Assembly (NCBI GenBank): GCA_017615515.1
Contig: JAFZZX010000188.1
Span: 1-8,451, forward strand
Direction: 5' to 3'
Length of the DNA: 8,451 nt
From: Clostridia bacterium
GTDB taxonomy: Bacteria; Bacillota; Clostridia; Christensenellales; CAG-1252
Position 1 is the first letter of the stretch. Each line of letters starts with the position of its first letter. Below are positions 1-7,900 of this stretch, one piece after another. The position numbers and the translations under genes are program-made. A model generated the notes under the pieces. The model searched no databases and was not told the origin of the DNA. It worked only from the letters and a program-made list of their open reading frames with translations.

Positions 1-1356
1 ATCCTCGTGATGCTTGCTCTGCTTGCCGTTTTGATCGTCGGCATTTATTTCTTGGTTCGTTTCTTCAAGAGACTCTTCGGCAGCCGCGTCCTGAATCAGG
101 ACCTCGTGGACGAGATCGCAAACCTGAAAAATCAAATCGTCAAACTCACGCGTGAAAAGGACCGCATCCTCGGTCTCAAGATCGGCTATCAGGGCTACGA
201 CGTCCTCGAAGGCAACGAAGGCGAGGATACCTCGAGCGAGAAGAAAGAAGGCGAGAGCCGTTTCTACAAGTTGACCGAAGTTGACGTCACCTACGCGCAG
301 GAAGGCTCCCAACGCCACACCGAATTCAATAAGGAAGTCTCGCTCGAAGAGATCTGCGACACCTTCCGTAATTACGCGGCGAACAACCCGCAGAGACCTT
401 GGCGTAAGCTGTATTACGAACCCAAGATCATACGACTGTTCTTCGCCAGTTTAGCCACGACGCGCCTCATTATCCTGCAGGGTATTTCCGGTACAGGTAA
501 AACGTCACTTCCCGAATGTATCGGTCACTTCATCGACAACCCGACGACCATCGCTTCGGTGCAGCCGTCCTGGCGTGACAGAACCGAAATCTTCGGGTAC
601 TTCAACGAATTTACCAAGAGATTCAACGAGACCGAGGTCTTGAAGGCGATGTACGACGCGACCTACAACGAAGACCTGTACTTGACCGTCCTCGACGAAA
701 TGAACATCGCGCGTGTCGAGTACTACTTCGCGGAAATGCTCTCCATTCTCGAAATGCCGAGCCGTGACCAATGGATCGTCGACCTCGTCCCGAGCGGATG
801 GCCTTCCGACCCGAAGCACGTGGAAAAAGGTCGTTTCCGTCTACCCGAAAACATGTGGTTCGTCGGCACGGCGAACAACGACGACTCGACGTTCGCGATC
901 TCCGATAAGGTTTACGACCGTGGTATGCCGATCAACATCAACAGCAAGGCGAAGCCTTTCGACGCGCCATTGACCGATATGATGCCGCTGTCCTACAAGC
1001 ATCTCGAAAGCCTCTTCAAGAAGGCGCAGGAAGAACACAAGGTCAGCGACGAGAACCTCAAGAAGTTCGAAGATATGGACGACTACGTGATCGAGCATTT
1101 CCGCCTCGCGTTTGGTAACCGTATCGTGAAGCAGCTCCGTGAGTTCGTCCCCGTGTACGTCGCGTGCGGCGGCACCGAGATCGACGGTTTGGACTACGTG
1201 CTCTGTAACAAGATCCTTCGTAAGTTCGAATCCTTGAACCTCGCCTACATCCGCGACGAGGTCGACGACTATATCCAATACCTCTCCGATCACTTCGGCG
1301 AGGAGAATATGACCGAGTGTAAAGAATACCTCGAGAGGCTGAAAAAACTCTTCTAA
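1..1356 (+). CDS. Membrane-anchored McrB-like AAA+ ATPase (5' end possibly cut by window)
   Basis: This is probably a nucleotide-driven AAA+ motor of the McrB branch, held at the membrane. Residues are counted from the GTG at 7. A hydrophobic segment (about 2-19) is followed by a basic patch and a short coiled coil (about 30-55). After an unrecognised stretch comes the AAA+ core: Walker A GISGTGKT (159-166), Walker B TVLDEMNIARVEYYF with D230/E231 (227-241), a sensor-1 block GTANNDDST (287-295), and SDKVYDR with a likely arginine finger R305. The LDEMN-ARVEYYF and KV-DR patterns are typical of McrB-family ATPases. McrB of E. coli is a GTPase with NTAD at sensor 1; here the block reads NNDD, so nucleotide preference is uncertain. 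No DNA-binding domain is recognisable. Codons 1-6 are open, so the true start may be GTG 7, ATG 10 or upstream. The DUF2357-like partner gene starts 23 bases downstream. Family call good; function inferred. Confidence 0.8.
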   Translation: MLVMLALLAVLIVGIYFLVRFFKRLFGSRVLNQDLVDEIANLKNQIVKLTREKDRILGLKIGYQGYDVLEGNEGEDTSSEKKEGESRFYKLTEVDVTYAQEGSQRHTEFNKEVSLEEICDTFRNYAANNPQRPWRKLYYEPKIIRLFFASLATTRLIILQGISGTGKTSLPECIGHFIDNPTTIASVQPSWRDRTEIFGYFNEFTKRFNETEVLKAMYDATYNEDLYLTVLDEMNIARVEYYFAEMLSILEMPSRDQWIVDLVPSGWPSDPKHVEKGRFRLPENMWFVGTANNDDSTFAISDKVYDRGMPININSKAKPFDAPLTDMMPLSYKHLESLFKKAQEEHKVSDENLKKFEDMDDYVIEHFRLAFGNRIVKQLREFVPVYVACGGTEIDGLDYVLCNKILRKFESLNLAYIRDEVDDYIQYLSDHFGEENMTECKEYLERLKKLF

Positions 1357-1379
1357 TCGTAAGAAGGATCGTAAGGGAA

Positions 1380-4016
1380 ATGGCAGACAAGAAAAAGTAC
1401 GACGAATATTTATATTATTTGAGTACGCTCCTCAAGCAGGAGGACTTTTATTCCGATTTCTCCGACCAGATCTCGCAGGGTAAGAACAGTTTTCAGGTAT
1501 CGCAACGCTTCCAAAAGCAGATCTTCGACGAGAGTTGGATCGACACGCTTGAGGATTGTATCGTCGCATTGGATACCATCGTTCGTAACCCGCGTAAGTT
1601 CATCGTGGTCGAAGAAGATATCGTGGATATCTCTCTTGCGCGTTCCATTTCCGTCGAATCGGTCAAGCACCTTGCCCAGCATACGAACTTCATTTCGTCC
1701 GTTACCAAGGACGGCATGGTCATCCCGTCCAAGATCCTCAATACGTCCAAAGAAGAGAGCTACGAGATCTACGAAAACCGTTTCATCTACACCCTTCTTC
1801 TGAAGACCAAGGACTTCATCGGCAGAAGGTACAACCTGATCAAGCAGGCGAATGCGAACAGCGACCAGATCGTCGTGAACGTCACGAGTGATTTCGGTCT
1901 CGACAAGGACAGCAATATCACCTACACGATGTCCACGACCGCGAATATGCCGGTCGAGAGCGTCGTCGGCACGACCGAGGATCACACCTTGATCGAGCGC
2001 GTCGAGCGTATCAACAGCATCGTCGGCAGCTTCTTGATGAGCCCCTTCGCCAAGGAAATGGTGAGTTGCGCGCTGGTGCGCCCGCCTATCACCCGTACGA
2101 ATGTCATCTTGAAGGACCCAAACTTCAAAAAGGCGCTGGTCCTTTGGCAGTTCATCGAATCGTATAATAAAGTCGGTTTCGAAGTCGAGACCGTGACCGA
2201 GACCCGCGATCTCGCGCCCGCCGTGGCGGAGAAGTATCGCGACCTTATCTACCTCAATACCCTTGTGATCGAGTCGATGGCGGCTCGCGCGGAAGGCGGT
2301 ATCATCGAGGAGAAAGAGCTCGAAAAGCAGAAGAATCTCGAGAATGAGTATCTGACCAAGAATATCGACGACTTCGTGCCGGACGACTTCCCGCAGCTCC
2401 ATATGGATCTCCACGAGATCCGCAGGCTGTATACGACGGTCCCCGGAGAACGCGAAGTCCCGATGGAAGATCTCAAGAAGATGAACGCCGCGCTCGACCG
2501 CGTCATTCGCCAGCACAAGATCAACGTCGCGAAAGAGGACAGCGCCCGTCAAAAGGCCCTACTGAAACAGCAACTCAAGGAAGAAGAGCAGCTGAAACTT
2601 GAGGCGCTCAGACAGGCGGAAAAGGACGCCAAAGAGGCGGAAAAGCGCAGGATCCAAGAGGAAAAAGAACGCATTCGCGCTCAAAAAGAGGCGGAGAAAG
2701 CCCTCAAAGAGGCGGAGAAAGCGGAGAGAGAACGCATTCGCCGCGAGAAGAGAGAGGCGCACGACCGTATCGTACGCGCCGAAGAGCGCTTGATGCGCTT
2801 GAGACTGTGCCAGGCGGAGGCGGAGATGCAGAAGCGTCTCGCCGCGGAGCAGGAGCGTCTCGCCGCGATCCAACGTTCCGAAGAGGAAAGGATGGAGACC
2901 GAGAAACAGCTCCTCGCCGAACAGCTCGAGAGAGAGAAGGCAATGAGCTATATCGCTCCGATCGAGGGCGAAGCCTTGTTACTCCTTCGTAAAAAGGAGA
3001 TCCGTCGCATCGAAGAGATGCGCCGCGCGCAAGAGCAGACCATGCAGCAGCTCATCACCACCCACTACGCCGATATGGAGGCGCAGCAACGGCAGGCGAT
3101 CATCGATATGGAAGAGCTCGCGCAAATGATCAACTTCGACAACGTCACCGCCAGCGAACAGGAGAAAGCAGAAGCGATGCAGGCGGAGGACGTCAACGTC
3201 CTGACCTACGGCAAGGAGCAGATCAATTCGATCCTCAACGATAAGCTCACCGAGGAAGAATTGGCAGCGGAGAAAGAAAACGCGGTCGCGCCCACGCCCG
3301 AAGTCGGCGATTACGGTTATACCGAGCTCGGACAAGACGCGGAAGAGGTCGTCTTCGAGTTGGTTCCCGAGGCGGAGCCCGAGCCCGTGGCGGAAGAGGA
3401 GGCGCCCGCAGAGGAGCCCGCTCCCGAGCCCGAGATCGGCGACGAATCCGCACTTGCAGGCGGCGAAGACGATTGGAGCTTTATCGATCAACTCGCCGTG
3501 GACGAGAAGGAAAAGCCGAAGCAACCCGCCGTTGCCGTGGATCTTACCAAACCGGAAGATCGCGAGAACGTGGCTACTTCCAGAGAGGAACGCAGGGCTT
3601 TCAAGCAGAGAATGAAAGAGGAAGCCAAGGCGAAGAAGGCGGAAGAGAAGCGCCGCAAGGAGCAGGAAAAACAGGAGCGCAAGGAGCGCATGAAGCGTCT
3701 CGAAGAGGAGAACAAGGCCGCCGCGGCAGCCAGCTTCGCGCCGACCGCGCCGCGTCCCAAGAGAGGCGCGCAACCCAATCCCTTGACGCCGACCGCAGAG
3801 GAGATCCTCGCACCCAAGCCGCCCGTAACGCCGCCGACGGAAGGAGCGGAAAAGCCGCCTATCGCGACGATCACGGCGTCCGGCGGAACGACGAGCGGCG
3901 CACGCCCGCGCACCTTCGTACCGCGTTCTTACACGCCGATCTCCGTTACTCCCGAGAATATCCATGAGGTGCTCGGGGACGGCAAAGACAAGAAAAAGGA
4001 CAAGAAAAAGAAATAA
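1380..4016 (+). CDS. DUF2357-like (McrC-related) protein with long coiled coil and no visible nuclease
   Basis: This is probably the partner of the upstream McrB-like ATPase. Residues 1-350 resemble the DUF2357 region that precedes the PD-(D/E)XK nuclease in McrC-like proteins; the clearest marks are EESYEIYENRFIYTLL (125-140) and a later block around ITRTNVILKDPNFKKALVLW. I found no PD-(D/E)XK core after it. Instead there is a Glu/Lys/Arg/Gln-rich coiled coil (about 385-585) with heptad repeats, an acidic Glu/Pro segment (about 655-690), a second charged helix (about 733-785), a Pro-rich stretch, and the tail GDGKDKKKDKKKK. No signal peptide or membrane segment is seen, so it is probably cytoplasmic and may reach the membrane through the anchored ATPase. 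The ATG at 1380 is preceded by AAGGA at 1364-1368 (11-base spacing) and AAGGG only 2 bases away. The DUF2357 link is pattern-based and moderately sure; a pure scaffold protein is the main alternative. Confidence 0.72.
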   Translation: MADKKKYDEYLYYLSTLLKQEDFYSDFSDQISQGKNSFQVSQRFQKQIFDESWIDTLEDCIVALDTIVRNPRKFIVVEEDIVDISLARSISVESVKHLAQHTNFISSVTKDGMVIPSKILNTSKEESYEIYENRFIYTLLLKTKDFIGRRYNLIKQANANSDQIVVNVTSDFGLDKDSNITYTMSTTANMPVESVVGTTEDHTLIERVERINSIVGSFLMSPFAKEMVSCALVRPPITRTNVILKDPNFKKALVLWQFIESYNKVGFEVETVTETRDLAPAVAEKYRDLIYLNTLVIESMAARAEGGIIEEKELEKQKNLENEYLTKNIDDFVPDDFPQLHMDLHEIRRLYTTVPGEREVPMEDLKKMNAALDRVIRQHKINVAKEDSARQKALLKQQLKEEEQLKLEALRQAEKDAKEAEKRRIQEEKERIRAQKEAEKALKEAEKAERERIRREKREAHDRIVRAEERLMRLRLCQAEAEMQKRLAAEQERLAAIQRSEEERMETEKQLLAEQLEREKAMSYIAPIEGEALLLLRKKEIRRIEEMRRAQEQTMQQLITTHYADMEAQQRQAIIDMEELAQMINFDNVTASEQEKAEAMQAEDVNVLTYGKEQINSILNDKLTEEELAAEKENAVAPTPEVGDYGYTELGQDAEEVVFELVPEAEPEPVAEEEAPAEEPAPEPEIGDESALAGGEDDWSFIDQLAVDEKEKPKQPAVAVDLTKPEDRENVATSREERRAFKQRMKEEAKAKKAEEKRRKEQEKQERKERMKRLEEENKAAAAASFAPTAPRPKRGAQPNPLTPTAEEILAPKPPVTPPTEGAEKPPIATITASGGTTSGARPRTFVPRSYTPISVTPENIHEVLGDGKDKKKDKKKK
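2685..2726 (+). repeat. Tandem 21-nt coiled-coil heptad repeat
   Basis: Two adjacent 21-base units start at 2685 and 2706 and share their first 16 bases (AAAGAGGCGGAGAAAG). They encode KEAEKAL and KEAEKAE, exactly one coiled-coil heptad each (residues 436-449 of the DUF2357-like protein). A related copy (AAAGAGGCGGAAAAG) lies at 2631-2645, and GAACGCATTCGC occurs at 2667 and again 63 bases later at 2730. Confidence 0.75.
2832..2873 (+). repeat. Second tandem 21-nt heptad repeat
   Basis: Two adjacent 21-base units start at 2832 and 2853 and share AGCGTCTCGCCGCG (2833-2846 and 2854-2867). They encode KRLAAEQ and ERLAAIQ (residues 485-498). The unit length matches the 2685-2726 repeat although the sequence differs, which fits coiled-coil growth by duplication of single heptads. 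Confidence 0.7.
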
Positions 4017-4022
4017 TCGGCA

Positions 4023-4042
4023 GGGGCGGCGATGACCGCCTC
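4023..4042 (+). other. Intercistronic hairpin between the DUF2357-like and signal peptidase genes
   Basis: GGGGCGG (4023-4029) can pair with CCGCCTC (4036-4042), giving a 7-bp GC-rich stem with one G-U pair and a 6-base loop. It sits seven bases after the stop of the upstream gene and is followed by TTGATTTA rather than a U-tract, so it does not look like a good terminator. It could protect or punctuate the mRNA, or cause partial attenuation. The role is inference. Confidence 0.4.
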
Positions 4043-4060
4043 TTGATTTATCGAGAGGAT

Positions 4061-4822
4061 ATGGCAGAGAAAGAAGAGAAGAGCACCGTTCCCGCGGCAG
4101 AGCAGGCTCCGAAAAAGCAGAAACCCAGGTGGAAGAAGGTCGTTGGCACCGTGCTGACCGCCCTTATCGTTCTCGTTTTGGTCGCCGCCGTTTTGGTGGT
4201 CGTTCAGACGAAATTATCGAAAAAACCTTTCATTTTCGGCTATGCGACCTTTTTCGTGGTGTCGAACTCCATGGAGCCGACCATCATGACCCACGACGTG
4301 ATCATCGTCGAGCAGATCAACGATCCTTCCGAGCTGAAAAAGGGAGATATCGTGACGTTCGTGTCCGAAAAACAGTCGGACTATAAAGGGGCGGTCGTCA
4401 CCCACCGCATCGTCAGCGAAGGGGTCGAGAACGGGTATTTTACGACGCGTGGCGACAACGGACTGACCAACTTTAAGGACGACGCACCGACGCCCTACGA
4501 GAACCTGATCGGCAGATACGTAAGGATCTCGCGCGTATTGACCTTCATTTACCGCGCCTTTACGAGCAAGTACGGATTCTTGCTCCTCGTCTTTATCCCG
4601 CTGATGATCCTGCTCGGCGTGCAGGTCGTCAATTTCCGCCGCGCCTGTCGAATGGACGACAACGGTAAACTTCCCGAAGAAAAAACCGCCGAAGAAATAC
4701 AAGAGCAGGCAGCCAAAGAGAAAAAAGAAAAGGAAGACGAGATCAAAAGGAAGGCTGTCGAGGAATATCTCGCTTCCAAAAAGCGCCTCGAAAAGGCGGC
4801 GAAAGATAGTAAAAAGAAATAA
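4061..4822 (+). CDS. Signal peptidase I, SipW/ER-type (S26B)
   Basis: A membrane-bound serine protease that would cleave signal peptides from exported proteins. With ATG 4061 as residue 1, a charged N-terminus leads to membrane segment 27-49, then the catalytic box VVSNSMEPTI with nucleophile S70, and VVTHRI with H115 where bacterial P-type enzymes carry lysine. The RGDN box (D132) and D140/D141 supply the acidic residue. A second membrane segment (about 171-190) precedes a cytoplasmic tail of about 60 residues rich in Lys and Glu. The Ser-His-Asp arrangement and C-terminal membrane segment mark the SipW/archaeal/ER class. SipW in Bacillus processes a few biofilm proteins; no such substrate gene is visible here. 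A TTG at 4043 would add six residues; ATG 4061 has AGAGG just upstream, though only two bases away. The gene starts 44 bases after the DUF2357-like gene and ends at a terminator. Family call firm, start less so. Confidence 0.88.
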   Translation: MAEKEEKSTVPAAEQAPKKQKPRWKKVVGTVLTALIVLVLVAAVLVVVQTKLSKKPFIFGYATFFVVSNSMEPTIMTHDVIIVEQINDPSELKKGDIVTFVSEKQSDYKGAVVTHRIVSEGVENGYFTTRGDNGLTNFKDDAPTPYENLIGRYVRISRVLTFIYRAFTSKYGFLLLVFIPLMILLGVQVVNFRRACRMDDNGKLPEEKTAEEIQEQAAKEKKEKEDEIKRKAVEEYLASKKRLEKAAKDSKKK

Positions 4823-4832
4823 TCTTTTGAGG

Positions 4833-4856
4833 AAAGAGACGTCGCGTCTCTTTTTT
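4833..4856 (+). terminator. Intrinsic terminator of the three-gene operon
   Basis: AAAGAGACG (4833-4841) pairs perfectly with CGTCTCTTT (4845-4853) around a TCG loop, and six T residues run from 4851 to 4856. It lies 10 bases after the signal peptidase stop codon, so it should end transcription coming from the McrB-like operon. Confidence 0.88.
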
Positions 4857-4858
4857 CG

Positions 4859-4878
4859 TCAAGGGGCTTCAAGGGGCT
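4859..4878. repeat. Perfect 10-bp tandem duplication
   Basis: TCAAGGGGCT is present twice in a row (4859-4868 and 4869-4878), between the terminator and the promoter of the ABC transporter gene. The second copy is followed by another T-run (TTTTT). It may be a replication slippage product or a pair of direct binding sites about one helical turn apart; the sequence alone does not decide. Confidence 0.75.
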
Positions 4879-4893
4879 TTTTTCGTTATTTGA

Positions 4894-4922
4894 TTGATAT
4901 ATTCCTTCGCGTGACTTATAAT
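4894..4922 (+). promoter_or_regulatory. Sigma-70/sigma-A type promoter for the ABC transporter gene
   Basis: TTGATA (4894-4899, five of six consensus bases) and TATAAT (4917-4922, exact consensus) are separated by 17 bases, the ideal spacing. The expected transcription start is near 4929-4931, giving a leader of about 20 bases, too short for a riboswitch. Being downstream of a strong terminator, it should drive the ABC transporter gene independently of the upstream operon. Confidence 0.85.
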
Positions 4923-4936
4923 AACATTAACGGCAT

Positions 4937-4943
4937 AGGAGGT
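4937..4943 (+). promoter_or_regulatory. Strong ribosome binding site for the ABC transporter gene
   Basis: AGGAGGT ends five bases before the ATG at 4949, a near-perfect Shine-Dalgarno match with good spacing. It fixes the start codon of the ABC/permease gene and is far stronger than the sites in front of the three upstream genes where visible. Confidence 0.9.
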
Positions 4944-4948
4944 GTTTT

Positions 4949-7900
4949 ATGCTAGAAGTAAAGAATCTAACCAAGGTCTATTCCACCAAAGGCGGTGTGA
5001 CAGTCAGGGCGCTTGACGACGTGTCGGTGGTCTTCCCCGAGAAAGGAATGGTCTTTCTGCTCGGTAGGAGCGGTTCGGGTAAATCCACGCTCCTCAACGT
5101 CGCAGGCGGACTGGATAAGCCCGACGGCGGCGAAGTCATCGTCAAGGGCAAGAGCAGCAAGGACTTCTCCGGATCGGATTTCGACAGTTACCGCAATACC
5201 TTTATCGGATTCGTTTTCCAAGAGTATAACATTCTAAACGAGTTCACGATCGAGCAAAATATCGCGCTTGCGCTGCAACTCCAAAGCAAGCCGAACGATA
5301 GGGCGGCGGTCGCCGCGCTCCTCGAGCAGGTCGACCTCGCGGGCTACGCGAAGCGCAAGCCGAATACCTTGTCGGGCGGTCAAAAACAACGCGTGGCGAT
5401 CGCGCGCGCTCTCATCAAGGAGCCCGAGATCATCATGGCAGACGAGCCGACGGGAGCCTTGGACTCCGCGACGGGCAAGCAGGTGCTCGACACCTTGAAG
5501 AAGCTCTCGGAACAGAAGCTCGTGATCGTGGTCTCGCACGACCGCGAATTTGCAGAGCAGTACGGCGATCGTATCATCGAGCTCAAGGACGGCAAGATCA
5601 TCTCGGACGTCACCAAGGTCTATAACGCGCCCAAGGACATCACGGGCGAAGAGGCGGGGAAAGAGGAGCTCCCGAACGTCGCGATGATCTCGGAAGATAC
5701 CATCGCGATCCGCAAGGGCGAAGAGCTGACCGACGATGACATCAAAAAGATCGCGACCTTGCTCCGCAAGAAGGGCGGCGAGGCGATCATCACGGCGGAC
5801 GAACGGGATCTCCCCGGCGTCAAGCGCGCCTGTAAGATCAACGAAAACGGCGACAAGGAATCCTTCAAGGACACCGTCCCCCCAAAAGCCAAGGAATACG
5901 ACGGCAGCAAGACCAAGTTCATCAAGTCCAAGTTGCCGATGGGACACGCGATCAAGATGGGCGCGAGCGGCCTGAAGAGCAAGCCGATCCGCTTGATCTT
6001 CACGATCATTCTCGCGGTCGCGGCGTTCGTCCTCTTCGGCGTGGTGTCCACCTTTATGCTTTATGATCCCAATTATTCGGTTTCCGTGGCGATGCGTGAA
6101 GCGGATTATCCCGCAGCGACGATCGGCAAGAGCTACACGATGACGGTGAAAACCTATCGCGTGGATAATAATGGGAACCGGGAATTCGATTACGATTGGG
6201 ACAATGAGATCACGACGCGTTTTGGCGCTTCCGAAGTGGCGACGAGGAGCAAAAACGGACTTGACTATGCAGGCGTCTATAACTTCACGGACAATAACTA
6301 TCAAAACTACGAAACCGCGGAGTTGACCGTTCGTTTGGAAGATGGCTTTGTTACGCCTACGATTCCCGTTACGGCGCAGGACTTCTATTACAGCGAAACG
6401 ATGCGTACCATCGGCTTCTCTGATTGTGGCGCTGCATATTTGGAACGTAACAACATGAAGCTGCTCGCGGGAAAATACCCGACTTCCGCAACGGAAGTGG
6501 CACTTCCCGCCCATCTTGCAGAGCCGTTCCTCTTGCAGGAAAACGGCACGCTGATGGACTACGATACCTTGCTCGGTAAGAAAATCAAGATCTCCTTCAA
6601 CGCATTAAAAGGAGACATTTTCACGATCAGCGGCATCTATAACGTGGGCGCCATTCCCGAGAAATATACCGCACTAAAGGGCGGAAACGACGTCTCCGGC
6701 GCGCGTATCAACGATAAAGAAAAGGAGATCCTGAAAGCCTCCTTTGCGGACTATTTGCATAATAGTTATAATTTGATCGTCTTTGTCACGTCGGAGTTTT
6801 ACGAAGGGTATAAAGATAATATTCAGCACAATTCCGGATATGCCACATACGTGCAAAGCGAACAATATAAATCGATTTATATTTCCGATTATGTGGTCGA
6901 TTGGGATATCGGCGAGAACAATATGCAAGTGTACACCGACGATACGCTCAAAATATACGGCAACGATATATTGAAATTCTACGACAACAGCGGACAGCCC
7001 GTCACGTACAGCGCGTCTTCCAATAGCATATATCTCTCGAAACAGAGGTATGATGCTTTCATTCAAAACAAGGAAGACCAGGCAAAACAGCCGCGTAGAG
7101 AAGTTATCAACAACTATTACTATTGCAATTGGATGGGTGATCGCTTCATTCCGGAAAGAGACGAGGAATATAATGCGCTTAACCTTAACGAAAAGTCCGG
7201 GACCGATGCGGAGTATGAGGGAAAGTTAGCCCTTGCCAAGAAGTGGTATCCGACATTCGTGTACCGCAAGTACCTATTGCGTGCGGCTCAGAATCTCGTT
7301 ACGTCGGGTGATGAGACTTACAAAACGGGAGAATTCTATAAGGCTTATCAAGCGATCGAGGAATACGTTTCTTATTCGAAAGAAGACGCAGCCGCTCCGA
7401 CTGCCGAGATGTGGGCCTCTTTGCAAAGTGTGGTTGACGGGCTTCCCGATAACCAACGTTACGGATACCTCTTGGAAACCTTGAGTAACGATTTCAGCTT
7501 CTACGATATTTTTGAGGATACTTGGTCTGTGATCGACGGACTAAGAAGCGGCACGCTTTCGGCGGAAAAAATCGCCGAAGCGAAGAGCAAAATCAATACC
7601 TATTTGACAGGGAAGGGGCTCGGCGCTTTTGATAGCGCAAAACCGTTTGCGCTTTCGGATACTTTGTTTGACATCGAGATCGAGAAGGTCGATCCGTCTA
7701 GTTTCGTCTTCTATTATAAAGGCAAGAACGACGGCGGCTCTCTTGCGCTTCTCGGCTATTTTGAAGGAGGCAATTCTTCGGAGTATTTCCTTTCTTCCGC
7801 ATTTATGAACGCGAATGCCGTCTACGAGCCCTATAAAGGGGAGCGCCAGATCCAAGTTGCAGAGAGCGATTATACCGTTCCTGATGATGCGAAATACAAT

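Noticed and set aside
1410..2552. Long antisense open frame (380 codons) opposite the DUF2357-like gene
   Set aside because: It lies entirely opposite a gene with recognisable motifs, its protein has no recognisable domain, and GC-rich codon use on the + strand naturally opens the opposite frame.
2100..2600. Possible PD-(D/E)XK nuclease core after the DUF2357-like part
   Set aside because: I looked for a conserved D followed by E/D-x-K in a beta-strand context and found only helical, charged sequence leading into the coiled coil.
2979..3965. Antisense open frame with Leu/Phe-rich, membrane-like stretches
   Set aside because: The hydrophobic runs are the reverse complement of Glu/Lys codons in the coiled coil, not real membrane helices.
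4023..4050. Intrinsic terminator between the second and third genes
   Set aside because: The stem is short and followed by TTGATTTA, without a run of T, so read-through is expected.
4043..4060. TTG at 4043 as start of the signal peptidase
   Set aside because: Not excluded, but TTG is a rarer start, its nearest purine run is 16 bases away and inside a hairpin; ATG 4061 was preferred.
5234..6514. Antisense open frame (426 codons) opposite the ABC transporter gene
   Set aside because: It covers the signature, Walker B and first membrane helix of a clear ABC/FtsX gene; the protein is an Arg/Asp/Val-rich shadow without domains.
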